A stretch of 17,145 nt of DNA, from NCBI GenBank assembly GCA_036009045.1, contig DASYML010000100.1:1-17145 (forward strand), written 5' to 3'. Position numbers and translations under genes: made by a program. Under the pieces are notes generated by a model. It was not told the origin of the DNA. It worked only from the letters and a program-made list of their open reading frames with translations, and ran no database searches. This document shows positions 7,883 to 15,076 of the stretch, one piece after another; within the stretch, counting starts at the first letter, position 1, and each line of letters opens with the position of its first letter. This DNA is from DASYML01 sp036009045. Its GTDB lineage: Bacteria > Acidobacteriota > Blastocatellia > Pyrinomonadales > Pyrinomonadaceae.

Positions 7883-8042
7883 GTCAGTACCGCCTGCTGA
7901 AGCCGGGCGGGAGTGCCGATTGCTGATTGGCGATTGCGGATTGCGGATTGCGGATGAGCAGGCAGATGCGTTCTTTAATCCGCAATCTGAAATCCGCATT
8001 CCGCAATCCCACCACCTGCCAGTTACCACAGGCGGTACTGAC
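7883..8042. repeat. palindrome B: composite inverted element with heptamer arrays, unit GATTGCG
   Basis: The outer ends are a perfect 14-bp inverted repeat, GTCAGTACCGCCTG at 7883-7896 and its complement at 8029-8042. Imperfect similarity continues inward to about 33 bases per end (both contain a C-rich and a G-rich patch, so each end can fold on itself). Inside are inverted 7-mer arrays. Left, 7918-7952: GATTGCT, GATTGGC, then GATTGCG three times. Right, 7974-8008, on the minus strand: GATTGCG, GAATGCG, GATTTCA, GATTGCG, GATTAAA. The element lies between two divergent genes and takes up most of that gap. The layout of two inverted terminal modules around a spacer resembles REPIN or miniature transposable elements. 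Confidence 0.8.
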
Positions 8043-8124
8043 AATCTCCCTAAGCTCAATATGAATTTCTCCCTTCGTGCCTTTCGTGATATTTTGACTG
8101 GACCTTATTGAGCGGAGAGAAAAT

Positions 8125-8415
8125 ATGATTATCGTGATGAACCGGATTCCCGTCTCCGAAGGACGCGAGAAGGATTTTGAAGAGACCTTTATGAACCGTG
8201 ACCGGGCCGTGGACCAGATGCCCGGATTTATAGATATGCAGGTCCTGCGTCCATCTGAAGGGCGGACTTATGTGGTCCTCACGCGCTGGCAATCGCGCGA
8301 TGCCTTCCAGCGCTGGACGGAGTCTGAAGTCTTTACGGCGGCCCATCGCAAGCAGTCTCCGGGGCTGGCGGAGAGCCGCCCGACGCTGGAAATCTACGAG
8401 GTTTTCACCTCATAA
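8125..8415 (+). CDS. antibiotic-biosynthesis-monooxygenase-fold protein, IsdG/HmoA-like heme oxygenase
   Basis: A 96-residue protein with the ferredoxin-like ABM fold. The sequence runs VMNRIPVSEGREKDFEE, MPGFIDMQVLRP, YVVLTRWQSRDAFQRWTESEVFTAAHR, the pattern of heme-degrading monooxygenases. The catalytic triad of the IsdG family (Asn-Trp-His) has candidates at N6, W64 and H74 with the family's spacing of ten between Trp and His, so heme cleavage to release iron is plausible. Such proteins act in the cytosol, usually as dimers. The ribosome site GGAGAG (8114-8119) lies 5 bases before the ATG. No heme-uptake gene is adjacent, so it may handle endogenous or scavenged heme. An alternative is a non-heme ABM protein of unknown substrate. 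Confidence 0.85.
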   Translation: MIIVMNRIPVSEGREKDFEETFMNRDRAVDQMPGFIDMQVLRPSEGRTYVVLTRWQSRDAFQRWTESEVFTAAHRKQSPGLAESRPTLEIYEVFTS

Positions 8416-8531
8416 AATCTGGAAGCAATCCGCCAGGAGTTCCAGAAAATCAGGCGCGACCTCGCTGTGACGGGCGGAGAGGCTTGGTTATACCTCTATC
8501 CTTCAATAAGTTAAACATAGAAAAATAGAGA

Positions 8532-8560
8532 TTGACAACGTTAAGCCGTTTGTGTAAGCT
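8532..8560 (+). promoter_or_regulatory. sigma70-like promoter of the pilus operon
   Basis: A perfect -35 TTGACA (8532-8537) is followed after 17 bases by TAAGCT (8555-8560), a weak -10 that keeps T, A and the final T. It lies about 50 bases upstream of the riboswitch aptamer, so transcription from near 8567 would carry the whole aptamer. The AT-rich stretch just upstream (8510-8531) stands out from the GC-rich surroundings and could act as an UP element. Confidence 0.55.
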
Positions 8561-8613
8561 TTGCATTAACGGTGGACACCTCTGTGAGCCACCTTCTTTG
8601 AAAGTCGAACGGA

Positions 8614-8723
8614 TCAAGGCACACCTCGCGCGAGCGGGGGTCGCAAAGCCAACGGGAGTCAGAATTTTTGCGTCGCTTGGGAGAGTGCGTGTGATTTGAC
8701 TTGGCCGGGTTGCCGAAGCTTGA
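8614..8723 (+). promoter_or_regulatory. class-I cyclic-di-GMP riboswitch (GEMM-I) upstream of pilM
   Basis: The segment carries the GEMM-I landmarks in order. The P1 5' strand TCAAG (8614-8618) pairs with CTTGA (8719-8723). The core GGCACACC is followed by a hairpin CCTCGC-GCGA-GCGGGG (8623-8638) capped by a GNRA tetraloop, the expected tetraloop for docking. Next come the invariant TCGCAAAGCC (8641-8650), a variable P3 arm closed in part by AGTCA (8657-8661) with TGACT (8698-8702), and the 3' core GCCGGGTTGCCGA (8704-8716). The base matching Vc2 position 20 is G, as in c-di-GMP binders, not the A of the cGAMP-selective GEMM-Ib variants. It sits in the leader of pilM, and pilus genes are well-known GEMM targets. 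I see no obvious U-tract terminator after it, so ON or OFF behaviour cannot be told. Confidence 0.88.
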
Positions 8724-9096
8724 CGCGTCAGACGCCAACGCCGCAGGCAGTTACCTGCTCAGTGACGTTTGCACTCCTTCCGAGCCTTATCCATTCTCTC
8801 TGGTTGAGACTTCAACCAACGGTTCGTCATCTCTCAAAGGGTTGCGAACAAGTCAGCCACCTCCTCCACAAGAGCAGCGCCAAACGCTCCTGTAGCGCCA
8901 GACTCAAAAGACAAGCGAGCGCGTTGCCGCTCAACTACATTTTGAAACCCGCACATCATACTTCCCGGACCACAAAGCTTTCGCGCGCCACGCACCACAG
9001 GGCGCGCAAGGCTCGTCTCCGTCTCCGTCAACAACATCGCAGGCGACCTTCTACATCTTCTCCCGTTGCGGAAAGGTCGCGAGGAAACACTAAATC
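8724..9096 (+). other. rest of the long pilM leader, expression platform not resolved
   Basis: These 373 bases between aptamer and pilM hold no convincing gene. Short ORFs here have low-complexity, arginine/serine-rich translations and no family look. Small stem-loops are visible: GCAGG/CCTGC (8743-8747 with 8754-8758), GGTTGA/TCAACC near 8802-8817, and GCGCGCC/GGCGCGC (8983-8989 with 9001-9007). None has a following T run, so none is a clear intrinsic terminator. The leader could hold a Rho-dependent or translational control region. The pilM ribosome site GAGGAAA begins near 9080, about 11 bases from the ATG. Confidence 0.5.
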
Positions 9097-10158
9097 ATGT
9101 TGAAACGAGGTCTTGCGAAAAAGGGGCTGGTCGGTCTAGACATCGGCTCCAGTTCCGTCAAAGCGGTCGAATTGCAGGGCAAGCCGGGCAGCCTCGAACT
9201 GCTCAATCTCGGCTATGAGAATCTACAGCCGGACACGATTGTTGACGGCCAGATTATGGAACTCAACGATGTCTCGAACGTCATCAACAATATCTTCCGC
9301 GAGCACAGCATCAAGACGACGCGCATCGCGGCCAGCGTCAGCGGCCATTCCGTGATCGTCAAAAACATCGTCGTCCCGCAGATGAGCGAGGACGAATTGC
9401 AGGAGTCCTTTAGCTGGCACGCCGAAGAGCACATCCCCTTCGACATCAGCGACGTGAGCCTCGATTACCAGATTACGGGCCAGACGCCAGACGCCTTGCA
9501 CGTCCTGATGGCCGCCTGCAAGCGCGACAAGGTCGCCAACCTCAAACAGGCTCTTCAGCTTGCGAGCATGCAACCGGCGGTGATAGACGTTGATGCCTTC
9601 GCGCTGCAAAACTGTTATGAAGTGAACTACAACCCGCAGGCGGGCCAGGTCGTCGCGCTGCTCAACATCGGCGCGTCCACCATGAACATCAACGTGCTCA
9701 ACGGCACGCTCTCTGTCTTCACGCGCGATGTCTCCGTCGGCGGCAACCAGTACACGGGGTTGTTGCAGAAGGAACTGGGTCTCACCTTCGAGCAGGCGGA
9801 GGCCGTCAAGCGCGGGATGCCACCGCCGGAGGGCACGGAAGACCGCGCGACAGCGCCCATCCTCGAAACGGTTTCGGACATTCTCGCCCTTGAGATTCAA
9901 AAGACTTTTGATTTTTACCGCGCGACCGCAGACGACGGCGAGGCCGCCGTGCAAAAGATTCTGCTTTCGGGCGGTGGCTCGAAACTGCCTGGACTCTCCG
10001 ATTACCTGGCGAGACGTTTCGAGATTGCGGTCGAGTATTTCGATCCGTTCCGTCAGATTAAAGTGGACGCACGCCGTTTCGATCCTGATTACATGCGCGA
10101 GGTCGTCCCCGAAATGGCCGTTGCCGTCGGGTTGGCTTTGAGAGGAGTGGAGGCGTAA
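9097..10158 (+). CDS. pilM: type IV pilus assembly protein PilM (actin-like ATP-binding)
   Basis: 353 residues, the family's usual length. PilM is a cytosolic FtsA/actin-fold protein that binds ATP and the N-terminal tail of PilN, linking the alignment complex to the cytoplasmic machinery. Visible: the phosphate-1 loop GLDIGSSSVKAVEL (13-26), the insert with VVPQMSEDELQESFSWHAEEHIPF (about 92-115) typical of PilM, the phosphate-2 region LLNIGASTMNINVL (about 189-202), and the adenosine motif ILLSGGGSKLPGL (about 288-300). It is the first gene of the operon; its TAA overlaps the pilN ATG by one base, indicating coupled translation. It is controlled by the upstream riboswitch leader. Confidence 0.97.
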   Translation: MLKRGLAKKGLVGLDIGSSSVKAVELQGKPGSLELLNLGYENLQPDTIVDGQIMELNDVSNVINNIFREHSIKTTRIAASVSGHSVIVKNIVVPQMSEDELQESFSWHAEEHIPFDISDVSLDYQITGQTPDALHVLMAACKRDKVANLKQALQLASMQPAVIDVDAFALQNCYEVNYNPQAGQVVALLNIGASTMNINVLNGTLSVFTRDVSVGGNQYTGLLQKELGLTFEQAEAVKRGMPPPEGTEDRATAPILETVSDILALEIQKTFDFYRATADDGEAAVQKILLSGGGSKLPGLSDYLARRFEIAVEYFDPFRQIKVDARRFDPDYMREVVPEMAVAVGLALRGVEA

Positions 10159-10871
10159 TGATTAAAATTAATCTACTCGATTCGGTTACGGATAAACCGA
10201 CCGGCGTCGCGGTCGCGGTCGAAGAAAGAGTCGCTAACCCGCGCATGCAGACTTTGCTGCTGGCGCTCGTGGTCTTCGGACTGCTGGCGCTCGGCATGTG
10301 CTACGACTTCGTCAGCGTGCGCGCGGCACACGACGAGGCGCAAAGGGAACTGGACAAGCAGGAACGCATCAATCAACAGATGCAGGCCGTCAACCGGGAA
10401 CAGGCCGATCTGGAAAAGAAGACCAAGGACATACAGGTGCGCATTGATGCGATTCAGAAACTGCGCTCTTCGCAGACGGGACCCGGCAACGTGCTTCGTG
10501 AAATCAAACAACGCTTTGACAGCGTGCCTGGATTGTACCTGAGCAGCGTCGAGCAAAAGGATAGCGAACTGACCATCAAGGGCGAATCTCCAGACGAGGC
10601 TGCGGTCACGCGTTTCGGTCAAAGCATGGAATTCTCCAACGGTCTCTTCAGCAATCTCAGTATAGAGACGCAGCGCGATGCCGCCAAAGTCGAGGACCGT
10701 TCCGAAGGAGGCGCTGCCGCTCCCGCCGCCGGTGCTGTTGACGCGCCGAAGCCGGAGGTCGTGAGCTTTACCATCAAGTGTACGTATGCGGGGCCGAACA
10801 ACGCGAACAAAGCTGCCGCTCCCGCCGCCAATCAGACGACCGGCACGGCCAACCAGGTCGCCAAAAAGTAA
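10158..10871 (+). CDS. pilN: type IV pilus inner-membrane protein PilN
   Basis: 237 residues. The cytoplasmic N-terminus MIKINLLDS matches the PilM-binding INLLP motif except that Pro is replaced by Asp. A single membrane helix lies at about 31-52, followed by a coiled coil (about 55-100) and a periplasmic ferredoxin-like domain that pairs with PilO. The C-terminal third is Ala/Pro/Asn-rich and low in complexity, longer than many PilN proteins; both alanine-rich stretches (about 190-205 and 216-228) look like linkers. The start overlaps the pilM stop by one base. It shares the operon and its riboswitch control. Confidence 0.93.
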   Translation: MIKINLLDSVTDKPTGVAVAVEERVANPRMQTLLLALVVFGLLALGMCYDFVSVRAAHDEAQRELDKQERINQQMQAVNREQADLEKKTKDIQVRIDAIQKLRSSQTGPGNVLREIKQRFDSVPGLYLSSVEQKDSELTIKGESPDEAAVTRFGQSMEFSNGLFSNLSIETQRDAAKVEDRSEGGAAAPAAGAVDAPKPEVVSFTIKCTYAGPNNANKAAAPAANQTTGTANQVAKK

Positions 10872-10915
10872 ACGCCAAAGACCTGCCGCACGGTTTTGGG
10901 CCAACAACACTAGCG

Positions 10916-10945
10916 CCCGCGCTCCTTTCTTTTCTTCGACGCGGG
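10916..10945 (+). promoter_or_regulatory. possible stem-loop before pilO
   Basis: CCCGCG (10916-10921) and CGCGGG (10940-10945) can pair across an 18-base pyrimidine-rich loop in the 90-base gap between pilN and pilO. The stem ends next to AAGGGA, the best candidate for the pilO ribosome site. It might tune pilO translation, but six pairs with a large loop is weak evidence. Confidence 0.25.
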
Positions 10946-10961
10946 AAGGGAATAAGCTGAG

Positions 10962-11606
10962 ATGAAAATAGGAAATTTTCTAGGATTGCCCTGGTATCTT
11001 CGACTGTTGCTCTTCCTCGTCATCGCGGGCGCTGTCTACACCGGGTTCCGTTACTTTGTGACGGGCGGCACGCGCGCCGAGACCGCCGAGTTGAATGAGA
11101 AGATAGCCGCACTGTTACCGCAAAACGCACAGGCGCAGATAGCCTCGCAACGTCTCAACGACTTTCGCGCGGCCTACAACGCGCGCCAGCAGGAGTATGA
11201 GGAACTGAAAGCGCTCCTGCCGGAGCAGCGTGAGTTGACGAGCGTCTTGCAGGGCGTGCAGGAACGCGCGCGCAGCAGCAATTTGAGCGTCCGCCGTTTC
11301 TTCCCGAAGGATGATGTCCAGCAGGACTTCTACAGCGGGAAGAAGATAGAGGTCGGCGTCACCAGTTCGTTCGCGGGCCTGCGCTCCTTCTTCGACCAGA
11401 TGGCGAAGTACCAGCGCATCGTCTCGATTACGAATTTCGAGATTAAGCAGTTGGATAAGCAGAGGGACGGCAAGACGATTGATTCGAGATTCGATCTCAC
11501 GGCCTACTACGTCTCCGCCGAGAAACTTCAGCAAGCCAAGCCCGCCGCTCCCGCTGCTGCTCCCGTCGCCACCACGCCCGCCACCCCCAACGCACCTGCC
11601 AAATAG
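10962..11606 (+). CDS. pilO: type IV pilus inner-membrane protein PilO
   Basis: 214 residues: a short cytoplasmic start, a membrane helix at about 12-31 (WYLRLLLFLVIAGAVYTGF), a coiled coil (about 38-85, with Q/E/L-rich heptads through LPEQRELTSVLQGVQ), then the compact ferredoxin-like PilO domain (FFPKDDVQQDFYSGKKIEVGVTSSF... IVSITNFEI). PilO pairs with PilN and contacts PilP in the periplasm, bracing the secretin to the inner membrane. The Pro/Ala/Thr tail (about 195-214) is disordered. Position between pilN and pilP confirms the call. The ribosome site is mediocre (AAGGGA, 11-12 bases away). Confidence 0.93.
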   Translation: MKIGNFLGLPWYLRLLLFLVIAGAVYTGFRYFVTGGTRAETAELNEKIAALLPQNAQAQIASQRLNDFRAAYNARQQEYEELKALLPEQRELTSVLQGVQERARSSNLSVRRFFPKDDVQQDFYSGKKIEVGVTSSFAGLRSFFDQMAKYQRIVSITNFEIKQLDKQRDGKTIDSRFDLTAYYVSAEKLQQAKPAAPAAAPVATTPATPNAPAK

Positions 11607-11670
11607 TCATCAGCCAACATCATGCCGCGCGCAACTCTCTCTCGCACGCGGCAGCTACAGAGAAGATTCT

Positions 11671-12387
11671 ATGAAGCACGACACACAAATCTTACGTCAA
11701 GGAATCATTTGTCTCTCGCTCACTCTGGGACTCGCGCTGTGCGGGACACTAACGAGCGTCACGGCGCAAACGCCGCAAGCGGATACTTCTGCGCCAGCGC
11801 ATAAGTCCGAAGCGAAGCCGCAGCCAGATGCCGGAGAGCAGAAGGACGCGAAGGCGAGCCAGCAAGACGCGACACAGAAAGTGAGCGCGGGCGGGCGCGA
11901 CCCCTTCAACAAATACCGCATCATCGTCAAGCGGGCCGTCAAGAGAGTGCCGACGCCCATCACGCCGCCTTCGATTCAAGACCGCATCGCGCGTTACAAA
12001 GAAGAGAAGCGGATGGCGATGAACATGCAGCAGCCCGCGCCCAAGCCAACGACCGCGTTGCTCCTCGGAGAGATGCAGGTCATAGGCATCTTCCGCACGC
12101 CGCGCGGCTACGCGGCGATGGTCGAAGCCACGCCCATCAAACTCTCTTACACCATCTATCCCGGCGAAAAATTCTACGACGGCCAACTCGTCGCCATAGA
12201 AGAAGACCGTCTCGTCTTCCGCCGCGAGACGCGCTGGACCGACGGGCGACTCGCCAAGGCCGTCGAGACCAAGCCGCTGCGCCAGCCCAGCGTCGTCGCT
12301 GACCCGCTGGCCGCCGCCGCCGCCGCGAAAGACCCCGCCGCCGCCGGAAAAGCCGAAGAGAAAGCGGCCTCTTCCGACAACCACTAA
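11671..12387 (+). CDS. pilP: type IV pilus periplasmic protein PilP
   Basis: 238 residues from the ATG at 11671. A signal peptide (hydrophobic core ICLSLTLGLALCGTL, predicted cut after VTA near residue 32) is followed by a disordered K/Q/A/D-rich linker, then GRDPFNKYRI (about 75), the conserved start of the PilP region. The folded beta domain begins near residue 130 (LGEMQVIGIFRTPRGYAAMVEA... YTIYPGEKFYDGQLVAIEEDRLVFRRE). PilP joins PilN/PilO to the PilQ secretin. Unlike the lipoprotein PilP of Pseudomonas and Neisseria, no proper lipobox is seen: the Cys in LALCG has Leu at -1, which does not fit. An Ala/Lys-rich tail ends the protein. The frame extends upstream to 11479 but that part overlaps pilO. 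Confidence 0.9.
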   Translation: MKHDTQILRQGIICLSLTLGLALCGTLTSVTAQTPQADTSAPAHKSEAKPQPDAGEQKDAKASQQDATQKVSAGGRDPFNKYRIIVKRAVKRVPTPITPPSIQDRIARYKEEKRMAMNMQQPAPKPTTALLLGEMQVIGIFRTPRGYAAMVEATPIKLSYTIYPGEKFYDGQLVAIEEDRLVFRRETRWTDGRLAKAVETKPLRQPSVVADPLAAAAAAKDPAAAGKAEEKAASSDNH

Positions 12388-12474
12388 ATTTCCGGTCGAG
12401 CACGCGGCGGGAAGCCTGAGCCTGCCGCGCGCGAGACCATTTCCCCGTCCGCGCAAAAGCCTTCCAATCTCAAA

Positions 12475-12496
12475 GCTCTTTGTCTTCGCAAAGAGC
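12475..12496 (+). terminator. stem-loop between pilP and pilQ, possible attenuator or terminator
   Basis: GCTCTTTG (12475-12482) and CAAAGAGC (12489-12496) pair perfectly over 8 bp with a TCTTCG loop; the following bases are GTTTGCG, only a short T run. It lies about 90 bases after the pilP stop and 160 before pilQ. It could lower pilQ expression or mark an RNA-processing site. A TTGACA at 12513-12518 just after it hints at an internal promoter for pilQ, but no convincing -10 box follows at the right distance. Confidence 0.4.
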
Positions 12497-12658
12497 GTTT
12501 GCGCGTGACTTCTTGACAACCCCGATTGATAACCACTGCGATTGGCTGGCCGCGTTGTGCGGCGCGCGCTTTTTTTAAGTCAACTCTCTCCTTTTGAGAG
12601 CCGGACGAGCGCAGCGTGTGGCGGCGTGCTAATCGTTGATTCCCTTGAGGGAGGAAAA

Positions 12659-15070
12659 ATGTTCGATCAGTACAAAAGTTTTGCGACCATCAGGAGAGGC
12701 GCGCTCGTCCTCTTACTCGTGTGTTCGCTCTCCACGCTCGCCTCTGCGGGCACTAAGCTCGCGCCGATTGCGACCAACGTCAGCGCGTACACTTCCGGCC
12801 ACTCGACGCGCATCACGGTCAACGGGACCGCGCCGATGGCTTACTCCGTGGCACGCCCGGACGCGCACACGCTCCTCTTGAACCTGCCCGGCGTTGACGC
12901 TTCGCGCCTCTCACGTTCCTACGCCGTGACCTCTCCGCTCGTTGAAAGCATCAACGTCGAGCAAGAGGGACGCGCGGACGCGCTCGCCACTCATCTACGC
13001 ATGACCCTGCGCGCGCCCGTCCGTGACCGCTCGCAGATGACGGACAACACTCTCATTCTGGAGCTTCTCCCCGTGGACGAGTTTGACGCCGCGCACTCTG
13101 TCGTCTCTGCAAAGACGACGAAGAAGAACGCGAGCGTCGAAACAGCTTCCAACGTCGAAACAACTTCCAACGTTGCGCCGTCAACGACTGCTGGCAGCGT
13201 GCCTGTGACTGATGTCTTGAAGGCGACAGACGAGCAGGGAGCGGCTGGACAGACTCCGACACAGACGCAGACTCCGACGCGCACGCCCGCGCCGAGACCC
13301 GGCGTCTCGATTACGCCCGCGACGGAAAACCAGACCGCGCAAACGGGACAGGGCCAGCAATACGGCCAGTCTGGCTTCGTCGGCGAGCCGATTAATCTCA
13401 ACGTCGTCAACGCGGACATACGCGACATTCTCAACTACATCACGGAGCAGTACGGCGTCAATTTCGTCATAGATAGCTCGGTCGGCGCTGTGCCCGTGAC
13501 GGTCAACGTCAACGACGTGCCCTGGAATATCGCGCTCGAAGCGATCCTGCGCGCGAATCGTCTGGGCGTTGATGTCAACGGCAATATCCTGCGCGTGGCG
13601 ACCATCGAAGTCTTAGCGACGGAGGCCGCCTCGCAGCAGAAGATTCGTGAAGCGCAACTGGACAACTCCGCGCTCGTCACGGAATTTATACGTCTCAACT
13701 ACGCTCGCGCTTCCGGCACGCTGGCGCAGGCCGCAGGCTCTACGGGGGCCTTCGCGGGCGGCGCGACCAACCTCAGCTATTCGGGCGGGGCTGGCGGCGA
13801 CGCGACCGGCAGCAGCAGCGATCAGGGTCTCTTGCCGATTATCTCACGCAGGCTTTCCCGTCGCGGCTCGATAGAAGTTGACGGTCGCAGCAACACTCTC
13901 ATCGTCACGGATGTCAAAGAGAACATCGAAGCCATCCGCCAACTCGTCGCCATCATGGACCAGCCTGAGCCACAGGTGGAGATAGAGACACGCATCGTCA
14001 TCGCCTCTCGCAACTTCAGCCGCGACTTGGGCGTGCAGCTTTCAGCAGGCGTCATCGGACTCGGACGCGGAAGCCTCGGCTCTTTCACTACCTTGCCGGG
14101 CACGACTACCGGCAGCGGTTCAGGCTCCGGCGGCAGCGGCAGCGGTTCGGGTTCTGGAACCGGATTAAGGGCTGGCCCGAATCCTTTCAGCGTGCCAGGC
14201 GGACTGGCCGGAACGAACCAGCCTCTCGGCAATCTCGGCGCAGCCGCGCCGACTTCCGTCATAGGCTTGACGACGGGCCTCATCGGCACAGCGCAGATCA
14301 GCGCGTTGATTACCGCCGCAGAGTCCAGAGGCCAGGCCAAGACGGTCGCCACCCCACGCGTCACGGCGCTCAACAACCGTCCCGCGCAGATTGAAAGCGG
14401 CCAGCAAATTCCCGTGCAGACCACGCAGGCGGCGGGCGGCACAGCCGTCGTCACGACGACCTTCGTCTCCGTCCCCTTGCGTCTCTCCATCACCCCGCAG
14501 ATTACGGATGTCGGCACGGTCGTCCTCCGCGTGACGGTCGAGAACAACACTATCAACACAGGCATCGCAGTCGGCGGCGTCCCAGGCATTGACACACAGC
14601 GCATGCAGTCCGAAGTACTCGTGCCCGACGGCGGGACGACGGTCATGGGCGGCGTCCTCGCGGATAGCGAAGGTGACACGCAGCAGCGCACACCCGGCCT
14701 CGGCGGCATTCCCGTCCTCGGCAATCTCTTCAAGCGCAAGCTGGTCACACGCACGACCAACGAACTCCTCTTCTTCATCACCCCGCGCATCTACAGGCCG
14801 GACTATCAGGGCCGTCCGACCAGCGGCACGGTCAGCACGGGCACTCGTTCGACGACCATCTCGCAGCCCGTCCCCCTCGGCAATCCGCCGAGCAACACGC
14901 CGACGCCGACGCAGCTTCAACAGCAACAGATGCAGCAGCAGCCCACAGGCCCCGCCGGACAGGGCCAGCAGCAACAACTCAACCAGGCCCCGTCTCCGAA
15001 CACGCCCAACGGCGGCGGACAGTCCGCTCCCAACGCTCGCCCCGGCGCGCTCGGCGGCGCACGCCCGTAA
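12659..15070 (+). CDS. pilQ: type IV pilus secretin PilQ
   Basis: 803 residues from ATG 12659, chosen because GGGAGGAAAA lies directly before it and a signal peptide follows (GALVLLLVCSLSTLASA, cut near residue 30); the frame is open further upstream but without these. Order: AMIN domain (about 45-130) for peptidoglycan binding; disordered T/P/Q linker; STN/N0 domain (about 245-315, with NLNVVNADIRDILNYI); N1 domain from about 342 (FIRLNYARA); secretin barrel (about 430-710) with VEIETRIVIASRNFSRDLGVQL, ATPRVTALNNRPAQIESG and the signature VPDGGTTVMGGVL... TPGLGGIPVLGNLFKRK. PilQ forms the outer-membrane ring through which the pilus passes. Odd points are a Gly/Ser insert inside the barrel region (about 481-506) and a Q/P/N-rich tail (after about 730). 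The 271-base gap before it holds only the stem-loop at 12475-12496. Confidence 0.97.
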   Translation: MFDQYKSFATIRRGALVLLLVCSLSTLASAGTKLAPIATNVSAYTSGHSTRITVNGTAPMAYSVARPDAHTLLLNLPGVDASRLSRSYAVTSPLVESINVEQEGRADALATHLRMTLRAPVRDRSQMTDNTLILELLPVDEFDAAHSVVSAKTTKKNASVETASNVETTSNVAPSTTAGSVPVTDVLKATDEQGAAGQTPTQTQTPTRTPAPRPGVSITPATENQTAQTGQGQQYGQSGFVGEPINLNVVNADIRDILNYITEQYGVNFVIDSSVGAVPVTVNVNDVPWNIALEAILRANRLGVDVNGNILRVATIEVLATEAASQQKIREAQLDNSALVTEFIRLNYARASGTLAQAAGSTGAFAGGATNLSYSGGAGGDATGSSSDQGLLPIISRRLSRRGSIEVDGRSNTLIVTDVKENIEAIRQLVAIMDQPEPQVEIETRIVIASRNFSRDLGVQLSAGVIGLGRGSLGSFTTLPGTTTGSGSGSGGSGSGSGSGTGLRAGPNPFSVPGGLAGTNQPLGNLGAAAPTSVIGLTTGLIGTAQISALITAAESRGQAKTVATPRVTALNNRPAQIESGQQIPVQTTQAAGGTAVVTTTFVSVPLRLSITPQITDVGTVVLRVTVENNTINTGIAVGGVPGIDTQRMQSEVLVPDGGTTVMGGVLADSEGDTQQRTPGLGGIPVLGNLFKRKLVTRTTNELLFFITPRIYRPDYQGRPTSGTVSTGTRSTTISQPVPLGNPPSNTPTPTQLQQQQMQQQPTGPAGQGQQQQLNQAPSPNTPNGGGQSAPNARPGALGGARP

Positions 15071-15076
15071 CCCACA

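Noticed and set aside
8418..8446. TCTGGAA/TTCCAGA stem-loop after the monooxygenase gene as terminator
   Set aside because: The 15-base loop is large and no T run follows on the plus strand; its T run is on the minus strand, where no gene ends.
8696..9103. 135-codon ORF in the pilM leader
   Set aside because: It begins inside the riboswitch aptamer, is rich in Ser/Arg/His/Leu without any domain look, and overlaps the pilM start; more likely non-coding leader.
9223..9954. Antisense ORFs opposite pilM, pilN and pilP (9223-9954, 10173-10910, 11749-12519)
   Set aside because: Shadows of the strongly supported pilus genes, with no start-site signals or recognisable domains.
11720..11760. PilP as a lipoprotein (Cys in LALCG)
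   Set aside because: The residue before Cys is Leu, not Gly, Ala or Ser as a lipobox needs; a signal peptidase I site (VTA) follows and fits better.
12513..12541. Internal promoter for pilQ at TTGACA 12513-12518
   Set aside because: No acceptable -10 box at 16-18 bases; the best 6-mers match only 3 of 6 positions.
13822..14790. Long minus-strand ORFs opposite pilQ (also 14165-15118)
   Set aside because: Their translations are Arg/Pro/Val/Gly-rich with no family motif, and the plus strand encodes an unmistakable secretin; GC-rich codon bias opens the antisense frames.
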